The notes beneath the pieces were generated by a model that was not told the DNA's origin, made no database searches, and saw only the letters and a list, made by a program, of their open reading frames with translations. From an uncultured Bacteroidia bacterium (lineage in GTDB: Bacteria; Bacteroidota; Bacteroidia; Bacteroidales; Prolixibacteraceae): DNA of 64,000 bases. Of this stretch, positions 53,101 through 62,763 are shown in pieces. A program made the position numbers and the translations under genes. Location: the NCBI GenBank assembly GCA_903927965.1, contig CAIYPA010000437.1, positions 42,157 to 106,156 on the forward strand, given 5' to 3'. How positions within the stretch are numbered: the stretch's first letter is position 1; every line of letters begins with the position of its first letter.

Positions 53101-53404
53101 CATTGACCCCACCTACGTATATCCGACCGAGGCTGTCAACTTCAAGTGACCTGGCAGCAGAATTATTTGCCGTGGGGATAATGTCCCATGTTTTACCATC
53201 AAATTCAATGATCTGTTGGCTATCGCCGAAATACATAACACCCCTATTATCCTGGACACAACTCCAGATTTGGGCATTCCCCCGATAATCTTTTGGTATC
53301 CATGTATGCATAAAAGGGGCACCCTGTTCTGTATAAGGCTGGGCAAATCCCATTTTAATTACAAGGGAACAACATAAGATTAACAGGTAGCTTTGTAAAT
53401 TCAT
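50177..53404 (-). CDS. two-component propeller/Y_Y_Y sensor histidine kinase without DNA-binding domain
   Basis: 1,075 residues from the ATG at 53404 (a TTG at 53413 is rejected). Signal peptide (LLILCCSLVIKMGFAQ), then a long periplasmic beta-propeller region (30-640, repeats such as IWSCVQDNRGVMYFGD, GRIYVGGVNEFGYLEP, NLWAGMSKGIAKTD, NLWITTGYEGLYFVRF). A Y_Y_Y domain (about 690-755; FRYKLDGFDKDWSPWSKEGK) precedes the transmembrane segment WAFTIYVILFLVFTSLVTYG, a coiled coil, HisKA with His in MMNHELRTPLNHILGF and a HATPase. Most hybrid proteins of this type also carry a receiver and AraC domain; here the chain stops after the ATPase. It lies 52 bp after the PAS kinase gene upstream in the series. 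Confidence 0.88.
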   Translation of the reverse strand: MNLQSYLLILCCSLVIKMGFAQPYTEQGAPFMHTWIPKDYRGNAQIWSCVQDNRGVMYFGDSQQIIEFDGKTWDIIPTANNSAARSLEVDSLGRIYVGGVNEFGYLEPNQAGKLQYKSLSQRLPEKERKFLEIHKIFVTLKGVYFISLKSIFKFSNNKITVTNVNLRSFGGFEANGKIYLTHRTKGICLLNDTSMVQLKNLDNYSTGISFPDNKLLLSDVTGLWCLYDLNTSRCEKFETPASDYFKAHQVYFLTRIDNEKFAVATKTGGIVILSNNGDIVQIINQERGLFAGQVYTLYLDNTKNLWAGMSKGIAKTDINFPVLKFDSRQNVNEYVIATLKHNNRRYIGNFQGVFYLPDFKINPQGDNQKFCKINNYNGSCWDLQLYNSHIFSVGNSGLWVLKDTIARMISKPRTNFGAYCIGTSRKFPDVLFIGMNGQLEYFKINHSTNFKEIEVLENFVFPEVKEKIKKITSDKDGNLWITTGYEGLYFVRFPDDNIRNYKITLLGKRNGLESLLEPQAFNMNDELMVASDKGIYQPEFSDVEDAPDSMIQLKKKPLFGKSIDGSIGQVLKIEENKYLLKGASIYIATTDGNGAKYDSCGFKRLKDSYQIYLASVGSDKNISFCTDAAYLFYNTKISRDFKKKFNLIIRKVTAGKDSTIFGGTFYNQTDSLKTIAISQPSSFKPTLDYKYNSVTFQFAGLFYEEPEATLFRYKLDGFDKDWSPWSKEGKAVFTNLPEGHYNLKVKAINVYGAEGNVCEFTFVVLPPWYREWWAFTIYVILFLVFTSLVTYGYSRRLIRQKKFLEKLITELKIEMMERKQAEIQLIAMKEKAEESNRLKTAFLAMMNHELRTPLNHILGFSELIMSGVAPEENASFAETIQLSGKSLLSYVEDVFDLALVEQENIRLRYQTFSLMELFIENKVSLDSLLSASDKNDQIKLVFKPDTQWLSTMVTTDKNKINKVLNNLFKNAVKFTHEGTIEFGFKMEGNSNLTFYIKDTGIGIPKEKQGIIFDFFRQGDDTTTKAYGGIGIGLAISKKIANILKGELHVISEPGIGSTFLLTVPVEVGGHQSDNL

Positions 53405-53456
53405 CAATCTCAAAAGTATAATTGTATTTTGAAAATATCAATTTTTAAACATATTT

Positions 53457-56400
53457 TTAATAGTTTTTCCGATCCGAAACCTCAACCGGAATTGTTAGCG
53501 AAAATGTGCTCCCTTCGCCCATGGTTGACTCTACTGTTAAATTCCCCTTGAGGATTTTTGTAATTTTCTGTGCTATGGTTAATCCGATACCTATGCCACC
53601 ATAGCCATTTGAATTGGAGTCTTCACCCTTCCTAAAAAGTTCGAAGATAATATTTTGTTGCTCTTTTGTGATACCAATGCCTGAATCTTTTACATAGAAA
53701 GAAATTGACGATTTATCCTCGAACCTGTAGCCAAATTCAATTGTCCCTGTATGGGTGAATTTGACTGCATTTTTAAAAATGGCCGTCAGTACCTGGTTAA
53801 TTTTACTCCTATCGGCCGTAACAAACCCTGACAACTGCTTGGTATCGGGTTTAAAAATAAGCTTTATTTGGTCATTTTTGCCGGAATTGATCAGAAGATT
53901 ATCAAGTGAGGCTTTATTTTCGATGAAATGATCCATTAAACTGAAGGTTTGTAATCGCATTTTGATGTTTTCATGTTCCAGCAGTGCCAAATCAAAAACA
54001 TCTTCAATCATAGTATGAAGCCTCAGACCGCTATCGTTGATAATCTCAGCAAATTTCTGACATTCATCCATGGCAACTCCCGATTTGATCAATTCGCTGA
54101 ACCCAATGATAAGGTTAAGAGGTGTCCGCAATTCGTGGTTCATTGTAGCAAGGAAAGCGGTTTTTAAACGATCACTCTCTTCGGCTCTGGCTTTTGCATT
54201 AATCAGCTCGTTCTCGGCCTGTTTTCGCTCTGTAATGTCGGAAAAAGTAGTCACGAATTTACCATCTGCAAACGGAGAAGTGGAAACAATGTACCACCGG
54301 TCATCCCTTGGACTTTTCATTTCAGAGGTTATCGTAGTTTCGCTATTTTTATGCTCCAACCAGAAATAGCGGATTACTTCCTTTGACATACCATAGAGTT
54401 GAGTCGCAAGGTTGCCAATAACCAGTTCCTCAGTAGCGCCAGTAACTGTATAAAATGATCTGTTGACCTGTAAAATCCGATAATCCACCATCTCTCCAAT
54501 CTCATCATAGATGATCTCGTTCAGTGCAACCCCTTCCGAAATTGTGTCGAATAGGGTTTGCAAATTCTGTTCGCTTTTGCGCAAAGCATTTTCAGAGTAT
54601 TTTCGTTCGGAAATATCATGCATACTCCCTATTATCTTTTCAGGTTGACCTTGGCTATTGTAACCTAGTTTAGATGAAATGGAACAAGGTATGATACGGT
54701 TATCGCGTACTTTTAATGTCAATTCAAAATCCGTGACCCTACCATGTTCAAGCAAAGTAACAATAAGTCGATTCCTTTCCTCAATATCCACATAAAAATC
54801 GTTCATTGATTTACCAATCAGGCCTTCCCGCGTATATAGACCTTCAGTAAGAATTTCGACGGACGGACTAACTTCCAGAATAGTTCCATCCAGGGTAGCT
54901 TCGTAATAGACATCTTGTACATTCTCAAAAATATTCCTGTATTTTTCTTCATTGCGTCGCAATTGTTCTTCGGCCCTTGTCCGGCTCAGCCCCATTGCGA
55001 CCATATGTGCATATGAATGTATCAGGTTTTCAGGAGGATCAGGCACATTGGACCGGAATGCAACAAGTGATGTACCGAAAAGCTCGTTGTCAATAAAATA
55101 AGCGATACCTAAAAAACGGTCAATTCTTTGGGTTTTCTGAAGAATTGCCCCAGCGATCCTGGGAACAACACCAAAGGTTGCTTCATTGAGGGTTTTGTAG
55201 TACGCAATTGGCTTTACAGACAATTGCTGGTACCATTTATCGCTGACCGGAAACCCAACTTCAGAGACCCGCTTGCCTCCTAACACCTGAATTAAAGCGT
55301 TGACCACGCCTGGTTCAATATCTGCATTATTCACATAGAGGCATTTGTCCACGGGGTTATAAATACTTAACGTAGCAGTCATTCCACCAGTTAAAGCTTT
55401 GAGCCGATGTACAACATCCGCATAAAAAACACTTACTCCACGTCTGTCGGAAAAACCGGCGGTGGCTTCATTTAAGACTGAAAGTCCACTTGAGATATCA
55501 TGAAAGGCCTCTTCCACTCGTTTTTTATCAGTTATTTCAAAAAACGCAGCTACAAAATGATCGGGCCTGTATTGGTAGGCGACACAATCGTACCAGCGGT
55601 TATTTGGTTGAAGAAACTGCTGAAATCTGATCTCCTGTCCGGTTTTTGCAACTTTGCCAAATGTGCCAATCCAGTCGAAGGGATCGTTCTCAATGCCAGG
55701 GAATGCTTCCGTTGCCAATTTCCCTACAGGATTTATCCCGGTTAGTATCTGATAGGATTGGTTGGCTTCAATAAAATAATAATCAATGGGTTTCCCTGTT
55801 TTGTCATAGATCATCCGATGATATGCTATTCCGAGAGGTGCTTTTTCAAATAGTGCCTTGAAATTGGTTTCACTTAAAAGCAAAGCTGTGTCAGCATACC
55901 TTTTCTCAAGAATTATGCCTACTTGTTTGACAAGAATTTCGATAAAACTACTGTCCTCGATCACTTTATTCTTAAAGGTAAAAAAGTGTATCGCCCCCAA
56001 CAATTTTTCATCTTTTTTTATTCCGATTGTATAAATCTTGTATAGTCCTATTATTTTTTCGATTGTACGAGCTGCCATTAAGGGGAACTCATTGGCTACG
56101 AAATCGGTTAAACCACCTTTAAATTCAACAAATTCGCCAGATCTGAAATAATCCTGATGAGAGGGGACCAATTTGTATTTCTTACCAATAGGATTAAACC
56201 CCGAAACCAAAAGGACCCGTTTTAGAAGTGCACTGTCTATTCCTGCAATTGTTTCCAGTTGGGTTTCCATTTCCTTCTCATCAATTGAAACATAAAGAAT
56301 AACGGAATTAGGATATAGTTTTTCCAGACAGTTGACGATTTTTTTATAAATTACGTCAATATCCTGTAATCCAATCATTTCATTGGCTAAATCACTGAGA

Positions 56401-56483
56401 AATCTGAATTTCTCGTTGTTCTCTTTCTTTATATTCTCCAGATTCTTTAAAAATTCCGAAGTCTCCATTTTATCCTTTGTCAT
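53457..56483 (-). CDS. cytoplasmic PAS/GAF sensor histidine kinase
   Basis: 1,008 residues, no membrane span. Approximate order: GAF (15-195), PAS (200-325, FKALFEKAPLGIAYHRMIYD), GAF (330-505), PAS (510-635, YRNIFENVQDVYYEATLDGT), PAS (640-755), HisKA (His near 790 in TMNHELRTPLNLIIGF), HATPase (885-1000, KDSGIGITKEQQNIIFELF). It has no receiver. The kinase core is close to that of the propeller kinase 3' of it (same NHELRTPLN and SLMxHFIENKASLDxLL segments), so the two share a recent kinase ancestor. The gene before it ends 22 bp away, so both lie in one transcript. Confidence 0.9.
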   Translation of the reverse strand: MTKDKMETSEFLKNLENIKKENNEKFRFLSDLANEMIGLQDIDVIYKKIVNCLEKLYPNSVILYVSIDEKEMETQLETIAGIDSALLKRVLLVSGFNPIGKKYKLVPSHQDYFRSGEFVEFKGGLTDFVANEFPLMAARTIEKIIGLYKIYTIGIKKDEKLLGAIHFFTFKNKVIEDSSFIEILVKQVGIILEKRYADTALLLSETNFKALFEKAPLGIAYHRMIYDKTGKPIDYYFIEANQSYQILTGINPVGKLATEAFPGIENDPFDWIGTFGKVAKTGQEIRFQQFLQPNNRWYDCVAYQYRPDHFVAAFFEITDKKRVEEAFHDISSGLSVLNEATAGFSDRRGVSVFYADVVHRLKALTGGMTATLSIYNPVDKCLYVNNADIEPGVVNALIQVLGGKRVSEVGFPVSDKWYQQLSVKPIAYYKTLNEATFGVVPRIAGAILQKTQRIDRFLGIAYFIDNELFGTSLVAFRSNVPDPPENLIHSYAHMVAMGLSRTRAEEQLRRNEEKYRNIFENVQDVYYEATLDGTILEVSPSVEILTEGLYTREGLIGKSMNDFYVDIEERNRLIVTLLEHGRVTDFELTLKVRDNRIIPCSISSKLGYNSQGQPEKIIGSMHDISERKYSENALRKSEQNLQTLFDTISEGVALNEIIYDEIGEMVDYRILQVNRSFYTVTGATEELVIGNLATQLYGMSKEVIRYFWLEHKNSETTITSEMKSPRDDRWYIVSTSPFADGKFVTTFSDITERKQAENELINAKARAEESDRLKTAFLATMNHELRTPLNLIIGFSELIKSGVAMDECQKFAEIINDSGLRLHTMIEDVFDLALLEHENIKMRLQTFSLMDHFIENKASLDNLLINSGKNDQIKLIFKPDTKQLSGFVTADRSKINQVLTAIFKNAVKFTHTGTIEFGYRFEDKSSISFYVKDSGIGITKEQQNIIFELFRKGEDSNSNGYGGIGIGLTIAQKITKILKGNLTVESTMGEGSTFSLTIPVEVSDRKNY

Positions 56484-56505
56484 CGGTTATTGTATTTCAG
56501 GCAAC

Positions 56506-58581
56506 CTAAATTTTAGGAATTGTAAAAGTAAAATTACTTCCTATTCCGACCTCACTTTCTGCCCAAATCTTTCCACCATGTTTTTCGACAAATTCCTTGC
56601 ACAGAATCAATCCCAGTCCGGTCCCCAATTCATTCTGTGTACCTTTTGTCGTAAGGTTTTGATCGATCTTAAACAGTTTTCCTATCGTATTTTTCGACAT
56701 ACCGACTCCATTGTCAGAAACGCTTATATTAATCTCCAGAGGCTTTTTTTCGGCTGTAACCACAATTTCCCCATTACTTCCGGAGAATTTGATTGCGTTT
56801 GAGATCAGGTTCCTCAATATTGTACCAATCATCGCCTTATCAACAAATGCAATAATATTGTGCGGGATTTTTTTTGATATCTGTATTGATTTGTGCTTTG
56901 CCGAATCATTTGCCAAATCAACGATCTCATTGATCAGTGAAACCAACTCAATGTATTCTGGCTGGAAGTTCATAGTGCCAGTTTGCGTCCTGGCCCACTC
57001 CAATAAATTAGTTAGCAACGACATAGCTCGACCAGAAGAGTCTTTTATGATTTTAGAATACTCTTCGATTCCTTCATAATCCTTTTCATGTATTTGAGCG
57101 GCCAGAAGTTCACTGAAACCCATAATTGCATTAAATGGGCTTTTCAGGTCATGCGAAATAATCGAAAAAAATTTGTCCTTTGTTGCATTAAGTTCCCTCA
57201 ATCGTGCTTCACTTTCACGTAATATTTTTTCCGACTGTATCCGTTCGGAAATATCCTGCATGGTCACAAAAACCTGATAGGGCATTTTTTCTCCTGGATG
57301 AAATTGTGGTATTGCATCAACAATGACCCAATTGTACTTATCTTTTTCATTAACATATATACCTACAATATAGTTAGTTACAGGCTTACCCGATTTTAAT
57401 GCAACCATTGAAGGGTACTGTTCCGGTAATAAAACCTCATTGCTCTCGTTGATCACTTTCCATTTCCTCGCAAATGCATCCATTTCAAGAAATTGAGCTC
57501 TTGTCAAACCAAACAGGCGGAGCGCAGCATTATTTGCCTCGGAAATACTACAATCAGCAGATTGATAAAAGATACCTTGCTTCAAGCTTTCAAACAATGT
57601 GCGGTATTTTTCTTCGTTGTTCCTGAGGATCCGTTCATTTTCCTTCTTATTTGAAATATCCTCAATCATTGCAAGTAAAAATTGAAATTCCCCAAGCGAG
57701 TTTTTAACAACAGATACATGAAGATTTGCCCATACAATTTTCAGGTCTTTTCGTAAATACCTTTTTTCTGTCTTATAGACATCCAATTCACCTGATAAAA
57801 GTTTTGCTAATCCTTTTTGATCTGAACCAAAATCGTCAGGATGGGTAATATCCATTATGGTGATGGACATTAATTCTAATTCTGAATAACCACTAAATTT
57901 GCTAAAGGAAGGATTGGCCAACATAATTTTGAAATCATTGTTAGCAATGACCATTCCCATAGGAGAGGTGTCGAAAATTTTATGAAAATAAGCCTCACTA
58001 TCTCGCAAGGCTTCCTCCGTACGTTTTCGCTCTGCGATTTCCCAGGCTAAGTTTGCTAATGTTGTAAGTGTTTCAACATCTTGCTGTTCATAATCGGATA
58101 ATTTGTTGCCAACACCAATGACTGCAACAATTTTATTCTCACGAAACACAGGTACAACCAATTCCCTGATTACCACGGCATGGCCTTCGGGCAAACCCTT
58201 AAGATGTGGTAACGACGCATAATCGTTGTGGATGACCGGCTTCCGCATTTTTATGCAATCCACCCATACACCTGCCTGAGATATGGGATAATGGGAACCT
58301 TTCCCTTCAGCATAGCAAAATTCGGCTTTTGTCCTTCTTGACCAGTTCTGTAGGATTAAATCATCCTGGTTTTTATCAACAAAATGGGCGAACCCAATTG
58401 AACTATATGTTAGTATTTCTGCCTCATTGAGCACTTCTTCCAATAAATCATCCAGTGAATGTGAGATCGAAAAATTGACCAGACGAAACCTGGATTCCAT
58501 GATTGCCTTGAGATAATCAATCTTCTCGACAAACCGTTTTTCAGTATCAGTTTTAAATGCATTTAAACTCATTTTTTTCAT
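56506..58581 (-). CDS. GAF-PAS-PAS sensor histidine kinase
   Basis: 691 residues from the ATG at 58581 (the longer frame needs a TTG; MSLNAF at 58572 is also possible). Order: GAF (25-190; SSIGFAHFVDKNQDDLILQN, VIRELVVPVFRENKIVAVIG), PAS (200-320), PAS (330-455), HisKA with His in FSIISHDLKSPFNAIMGF, HATPase with VSDNGVGMSKNTIGKLF and LGTGLGLILCKEFVEKHGG. Its HisKA is the HDLKSPFN subtype shared with the last kinase of the window, so those two are paralogues. No receiver or span. The hybrid kinase gene before it ends 15 bp away. Confidence 0.9.
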   Translation of the reverse strand: MKKMSLNAFKTDTEKRFVEKIDYLKAIMESRFRLVNFSISHSLDDLLEEVLNEAEILTYSSIGFAHFVDKNQDDLILQNWSRRTKAEFCYAEGKGSHYPISQAGVWVDCIKMRKPVIHNDYASLPHLKGLPEGHAVVIRELVVPVFRENKIVAVIGVGNKLSDYEQQDVETLTTLANLAWEIAERKRTEEALRDSEAYFHKIFDTSPMGMVIANNDFKIMLANPSFSKFSGYSELELMSITIMDITHPDDFGSDQKGLAKLLSGELDVYKTEKRYLRKDLKIVWANLHVSVVKNSLGEFQFLLAMIEDISNKKENERILRNNEEKYRTLFESLKQGIFYQSADCSISEANNAALRLFGLTRAQFLEMDAFARKWKVINESNEVLLPEQYPSMVALKSGKPVTNYIVGIYVNEKDKYNWVIVDAIPQFHPGEKMPYQVFVTMQDISERIQSEKILRESEARLRELNATKDKFFSIISHDLKSPFNAIMGFSELLAAQIHEKDYEGIEEYSKIIKDSSGRAMSLLTNLLEWARTQTGTMNFQPEYIELVSLINEIVDLANDSAKHKSIQISKKIPHNIIAFVDKAMIGTILRNLISNAIKFSGSNGEIVVTAEKKPLEINISVSDNGVGMSKNTIGKLFKIDQNLTTKGTQNELGTGLGLILCKEFVEKHGGKIWAESEVGIGSNFTFTIPKI

Positions 58582-58596
58582 GTCCTGCAAATTTCA

Positions 58597-61500
58597 TTAA
58601 ATATATTTTGAAATCTTAAACAGCAATTCCTCTTTTCTGAAAGGTTTTGCCAAAATATCAATACATCCGGCCTCCCTTATCAGATTTTCTTCATCTGTTT
58701 GAACAAATGCAGTAACGGCAATAATCGGCAAGTCCACCCGAAATTGTTTGATCAATCGGGTTGCTTTTATGCCATCCATTACTGGCATCTTAATATCCAT
58801 AAGTATAAGGCAAATGTCTTCGTTCTGTTTACAGTGCTCAACAGCTTTGGCTCCATCCAAAGCATGTAACGTGTCAAAACCTGCCTTGTTCAATAGATAT
58901 TGAAGAAATGTATAATTGGTCTCGATGTCCTCGGCTATAAGGATAAGCCGGTTTTTCGAGGTTTCCTTTTCGACTGTTGGTACTGGTTTCAAGGTAGCTT
59001 TTCCGTCACATGAGTTCATCAGACAAGGGATTGAAATATAAAATTCGGTCCCTTCACCTTTTACCGATTCAGCCCATGTTTTTCCCTCAAGCAAATTGGC
59101 GATCCCGGTCACAATTGCCAAACCAAGGCCACTACCTTCATATCCTCTTGTTGTTGAAGTATCTTCTTGAGTATAGGTGTTGAAAATGGCTTTTAGTTTA
59201 TCTTTTGCAATCCCAATGCCTGTGTCCTTTACGAAAAATTCGATCTGATCTGCCAATCTATGGTACCCAAAAATGATGCTGCCAAATTGTGTAAATTTTG
59301 CAGCGTTGCTCAACAGGTGCATAAGGGCTTTACCAATTAATAGCCTGTCGGTGCAAACTTTAAGAATATTTTCGCTTTGTGGCAATTCAATTTTAATGTC
59401 TATATCTTTCTTAAAGCATATTTTTCTAGCCTGGTACAACAGTTCGTCGAAAAGTTCCCTGATTTCAAAATCGCTTTTATTGACTTCCATATTACCAGTT
59501 ACGATCTTTGAAATATCCATATAGTCAGTAACAGTCTGAATCAGCCTGTCGGTGCTTTGTTGCAAAATACCCAGGTATTCCAACCGTTCTTCTTCCGTAA
59601 TACCGGACTGGGAAATCAAATCACCAAAACCGAGAATTCCATTGAGTGGTGTGCGTATCTCATGTGATATATTATTAATAAAAGCGGTTTTTAACTGATT
59701 GCTTTCTTCTGCCCTCTCTTTGGCAATAATCAGATCGTCGAGAAGTTGTTTTTTCTCGGTAATATCATTTGAAATAATGATGTAGTTACTGACTGAGCCC
59801 AAATTGTCGAGTAGTGGGAATACAGCCACTTGTTCCCAGAAAACAGTCCCATCTTTTCTCCTGTTGGTCAAATCGGTCTGCCAGGCATTGCCCTCATTCA
59901 GCACTTCCCACATTTGGTTAAAAGATTCCTGATGTAGATGTTTTGGATTGAAAATCCACGGTGTTGTCCCTTTGATTTCCTCAGATGTATATTGTACAAA
60001 TGTTGTAAAAGTCGAATTGGCATACTCAATTTTATGTTCCGGACCGGTAATGACGATCATCAAAGGACTTTGTTCGACAACAGCACTCATTGTTTTTAAT
60101 TGTCCGGTAACTTTTTTTTGCTCTGTTATATCCTCCTTTATAGCGAGGAAATGGACAATTTTACCATTATCATCTGTAATTGGTGAAATGGTGGCGGATT
60201 CAGAATAAGTTTCACTATTCTTTTTCACATTCAGGAACTCACCATGCCATTCAAGGCCTGAAGTAATGGTATCCCACAAATTCCTATAATCTTCGGAGCT
60301 CTTTGACTCCGATTTAAGAATCCTTGGATTGTTGCCAATGGCCTCCTCCAGACTATATCCTGTAATCTTCGTGAATTTTTCATTCACATACTCGATGTCC
60401 CCCTTTGTGTCGGTAATCACGATGGAAACCGGGCTTTGTTCAACTGCCCTGGATAGTACCAATACCCGGTCTTCATTGGCTTTCTGCCCCGTAATGTCTT
60501 CGATCATCGCCAGATGCCGGGTGGTTTTATCTCCTTCATTCTGAATGGCGGCAACTGTCATATTGACCCATACGATTGCACCATCAGGTTTGAAATATCG
60601 CTTCACAAGTTTGTACCCCGAGATATCTTTGGTCTTTAAACGGTCCAATTGAGTGATCCCAATTCTAAGATCGTTGGGATGGGTGATTTCCATCCACTTC
60701 AACGAATTCAATTCCTGTGTTGACCGGCCTATAATTTGTAAAAACATCAGGTTGGCTTCCAAAATTTTGCCTGTCTGTGTTTCAACCAATGCGATTCCCA
60801 TTGGTGAATGTTCAAACATAGTCTGAAACTGTTTTTTTGTTTGAAGAATTTCTTCTTCTGCCAGGATCCTGTCGGTAATATCCTGTGAAGTGCCAAATAT
60901 CCACAGAACCCTGTTGTTTTCATCCTTTTGAATTTCATCCTCATGGTGAATATACCGCTCTTTGCCATCGGGCCTGATTATTCGGTAAACTGCTTTGTGA
61001 TTGGTATTGTTCTCTAATGCTTTCTTAAAGTTGATCATAAACCTGTCAAATTCCCCAGACACAAAACGGTTGGTTATATCCTCGATTTTTAAATCAATTC
61101 CAACAGTAAAACCCAAAATCCGATACATTTCTTCTGAACAATTCAATTGCCCTGTAACCAGGTTAGCTTCCCAACTGCCGACATTCGCCAGACGTTGTGC
61201 CCGGTTTAACTTCTCGGTTGTGTTTATGATCAGTTTCTCTGCCCTTTTCCGCTCGGTTGTTTCACTAAAATAAACGACAATCCCTTCAGGGGTAGGATAG
61301 ATCCGGTTTTCAAACCATCTGTCCCATGGTGCATAGTAATTATCAAGAATGTAAGGAGTTTTGGTTTCCAACACTTGCAGATAGGCATCTGCAATAGGTG
61401 TACCTTTTGCTTCAGGAAATTCGGCCCAATAATTTTTGCCTAAAAGGTCCGATGGTTCATAACCAAGCAATGCCGCACCTCTTTTATTCAGGAAAGTGAA

Positions 61501-62691
61501 GTTCAACTGAGAATCAAAGGCTATAAATCCATCTGTAATGCTCTCAAATATTTCGGCGAACCGATTTTTTGTTTCAAGTTCATGTTTCTCCAATAATTTG
61601 CGTTCGCTGATATTGCGTGTCAAACCGTGGATCTCGATCGTCCCCTTGGATGGGTTTTCTTTAAAATAAGTTGTTACTTCGGCATAAACCAACGAACCAT
61701 CTCTCTTAGATAATCTAATCTCGTCCGTAAAATACTGAATTTCTTTAGCTTGAATTGTTGGGTCAAATAGTTTATAACGGTCATGGGCCAATTTGCGCAA
61801 ATTACCAATTTGTTCGGGCAACTGATTTGAATCCAATGGCATTCCAATCATTTCATCGACCTTATACCCCAGTAACTTTTCAATTGATGGGCCAAGATAT
61901 GTGAAGCATAAGGTCACTGCATCAGCAATCCAAACGACTTCCTTCATATTCTCAGTCAACATCCGATATTTTTGCTCACTGTTCATCAACTCTAGCGTCG
62001 TTCGCTTATTTTGTTGCTCCATTTCAATGGCATCGATGGCAAAACTGATATCGCCTGCCACTTCAAGCAGCAACTCAACTTCCGGTTCATCGAAGAAATT
62101 TGGGGATGAGGCATAGATGGTAAAGGCACCAATCACCTTTCCCGACTGCTTGATAGGAAGGGCAATAGAAGAGCGGTAACCCCTGCTTAATGCGTCTGTT
62201 CTCCAGGGTGCAACAAGTGCGTCTATTTCAAAATCATTGCAAGTGAAATGCCTTCCCTCGCGAATGGCACTTCCGCTCGGACCTCTTCCCTCCGGCGAAT
62301 CGCTTACTGAAATTGGCTTAATGGCTGAGAGATAGTTTTCCTCATACCCGGCATATGCGAAAGGTTTGATTGTCTGCGTTTCCTCATTGACCAATCCAAT
62401 CCAGGCCATCCTGAATTTCCCAAATTTTACGGTTACTTCACAAATTTCTTTTAATAGTTTATCCTGATCTTTTATCTCAGTAATCGCCCTGTTAACATGA
62501 CTGATCAGGGCGTATAAACGGTTCATTTTATCGAGGTTGTCGAGGATATTTTTACCTTGGGAAATGTCAAGTATATTTCCCAGCGAATTTTCACTTATGG
62601 TCCGGAACATTGTTTCGTTTTTGGCCAATTCATTTTTCAATTCAGCGATTTGCTGTAACAAAGAAGTTTCAGATAGTCCTTGATTCTTCAT
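58597..62691 (-). CDS. GAF plus six-PAS hybrid histidine kinase
   Basis: 1,364 residues, no membrane span. Coiled coil (5-30), GAF (60-225; FRMAWIGLVNEETQTIKPFA, SSIALPIKQSGKVIGAFTIY), PAS at about 240-365, 370-485, 490-610, 615-740, 745-865 and 865-985, HisKA (His about 1010 in NNISHEIRTPLNGILGF), HATPase (DTGIGIAKDKLKAIFNTYTQ, GSGLGLAIVTGI), C-terminal receiver (1240-1364) with ILIAEDIETNYTFLQYLL, Asp in ILMDIKMPVMDG and Lys in LAKPF. The fifth and sixth PAS units (EQSPVSIVITDTKGDIEYVN; EQSPLMIVITGPEHKIEYAN) duplicate each other and resemble units of the 17.5-kb kinase. Confidence 0.92.
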   Translation of the reverse strand: MKNQGLSETSLLQQIAELKNELAKNETMFRTISENSLGNILDISQGKNILDNLDKMNRLYALISHVNRAITEIKDQDKLLKEICEVTVKFGKFRMAWIGLVNEETQTIKPFAYAGYEENYLSAIKPISVSDSPEGRGPSGSAIREGRHFTCNDFEIDALVAPWRTDALSRGYRSSIALPIKQSGKVIGAFTIYASSPNFFDEPEVELLLEVAGDISFAIDAIEMEQQNKRTTLELMNSEQKYRMLTENMKEVVWIADAVTLCFTYLGPSIEKLLGYKVDEMIGMPLDSNQLPEQIGNLRKLAHDRYKLFDPTIQAKEIQYFTDEIRLSKRDGSLVYAEVTTYFKENPSKGTIEIHGLTRNISERKLLEKHELETKNRFAEIFESITDGFIAFDSQLNFTFLNKRGAALLGYEPSDLLGKNYWAEFPEAKGTPIADAYLQVLETKTPYILDNYYAPWDRWFENRIYPTPEGIVVYFSETTERKRAEKLIINTTEKLNRAQRLANVGSWEANLVTGQLNCSEEMYRILGFTVGIDLKIEDITNRFVSGEFDRFMINFKKALENNTNHKAVYRIIRPDGKERYIHHEDEIQKDENNRVLWIFGTSQDITDRILAEEEILQTKKQFQTMFEHSPMGIALVETQTGKILEANLMFLQIIGRSTQELNSLKWMEITHPNDLRIGITQLDRLKTKDISGYKLVKRYFKPDGAIVWVNMTVAAIQNEGDKTTRHLAMIEDITGQKANEDRVLVLSRAVEQSPVSIVITDTKGDIEYVNEKFTKITGYSLEEAIGNNPRILKSESKSSEDYRNLWDTITSGLEWHGEFLNVKKNSETYSESATISPITDDNGKIVHFLAIKEDITEQKKVTGQLKTMSAVVEQSPLMIVITGPEHKIEYANSTFTTFVQYTSEEIKGTTPWIFNPKHLHQESFNQMWEVLNEGNAWQTDLTNRRKDGTVFWEQVAVFPLLDNLGSVSNYIIISNDITEKKQLLDDLIIAKERAEESNQLKTAFINNISHEIRTPLNGILGFGDLISQSGITEEERLEYLGILQQSTDRLIQTVTDYMDISKIVTGNMEVNKSDFEIRELFDELLYQARKICFKKDIDIKIELPQSENILKVCTDRLLIGKALMHLLSNAAKFTQFGSIIFGYHRLADQIEFFVKDTGIGIAKDKLKAIFNTYTQEDTSTTRGYEGSGLGLAIVTGIANLLEGKTWAESVKGEGTEFYISIPCLMNSCDGKATLKPVPTVEKETSKNRLILIAEDIETNYTFLQYLLNKAGFDTLHALDGAKAVEHCKQNEDICLILMDIKMPVMDGIKATRLIKQFRVDLPIIAVTAFVQTDEENLIREAGCIDILAKPFRKEELLFKISKYI

Positions 62692-62763
62692 GTTTAAATA
62701 TTTATATTTTTCATCCCAAAATACATTTTGTCCTTAATGCCGCTACAAGATAAGATATCATAT

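Noticed and set aside
53405..53413. TTG start for the propeller kinase
   Set aside because: The ATG at 53404 directly begins the signal peptide. A TACTTTTG match at 53411-53418 is too close to the ATG to act as its -7 element and is treated as chance.
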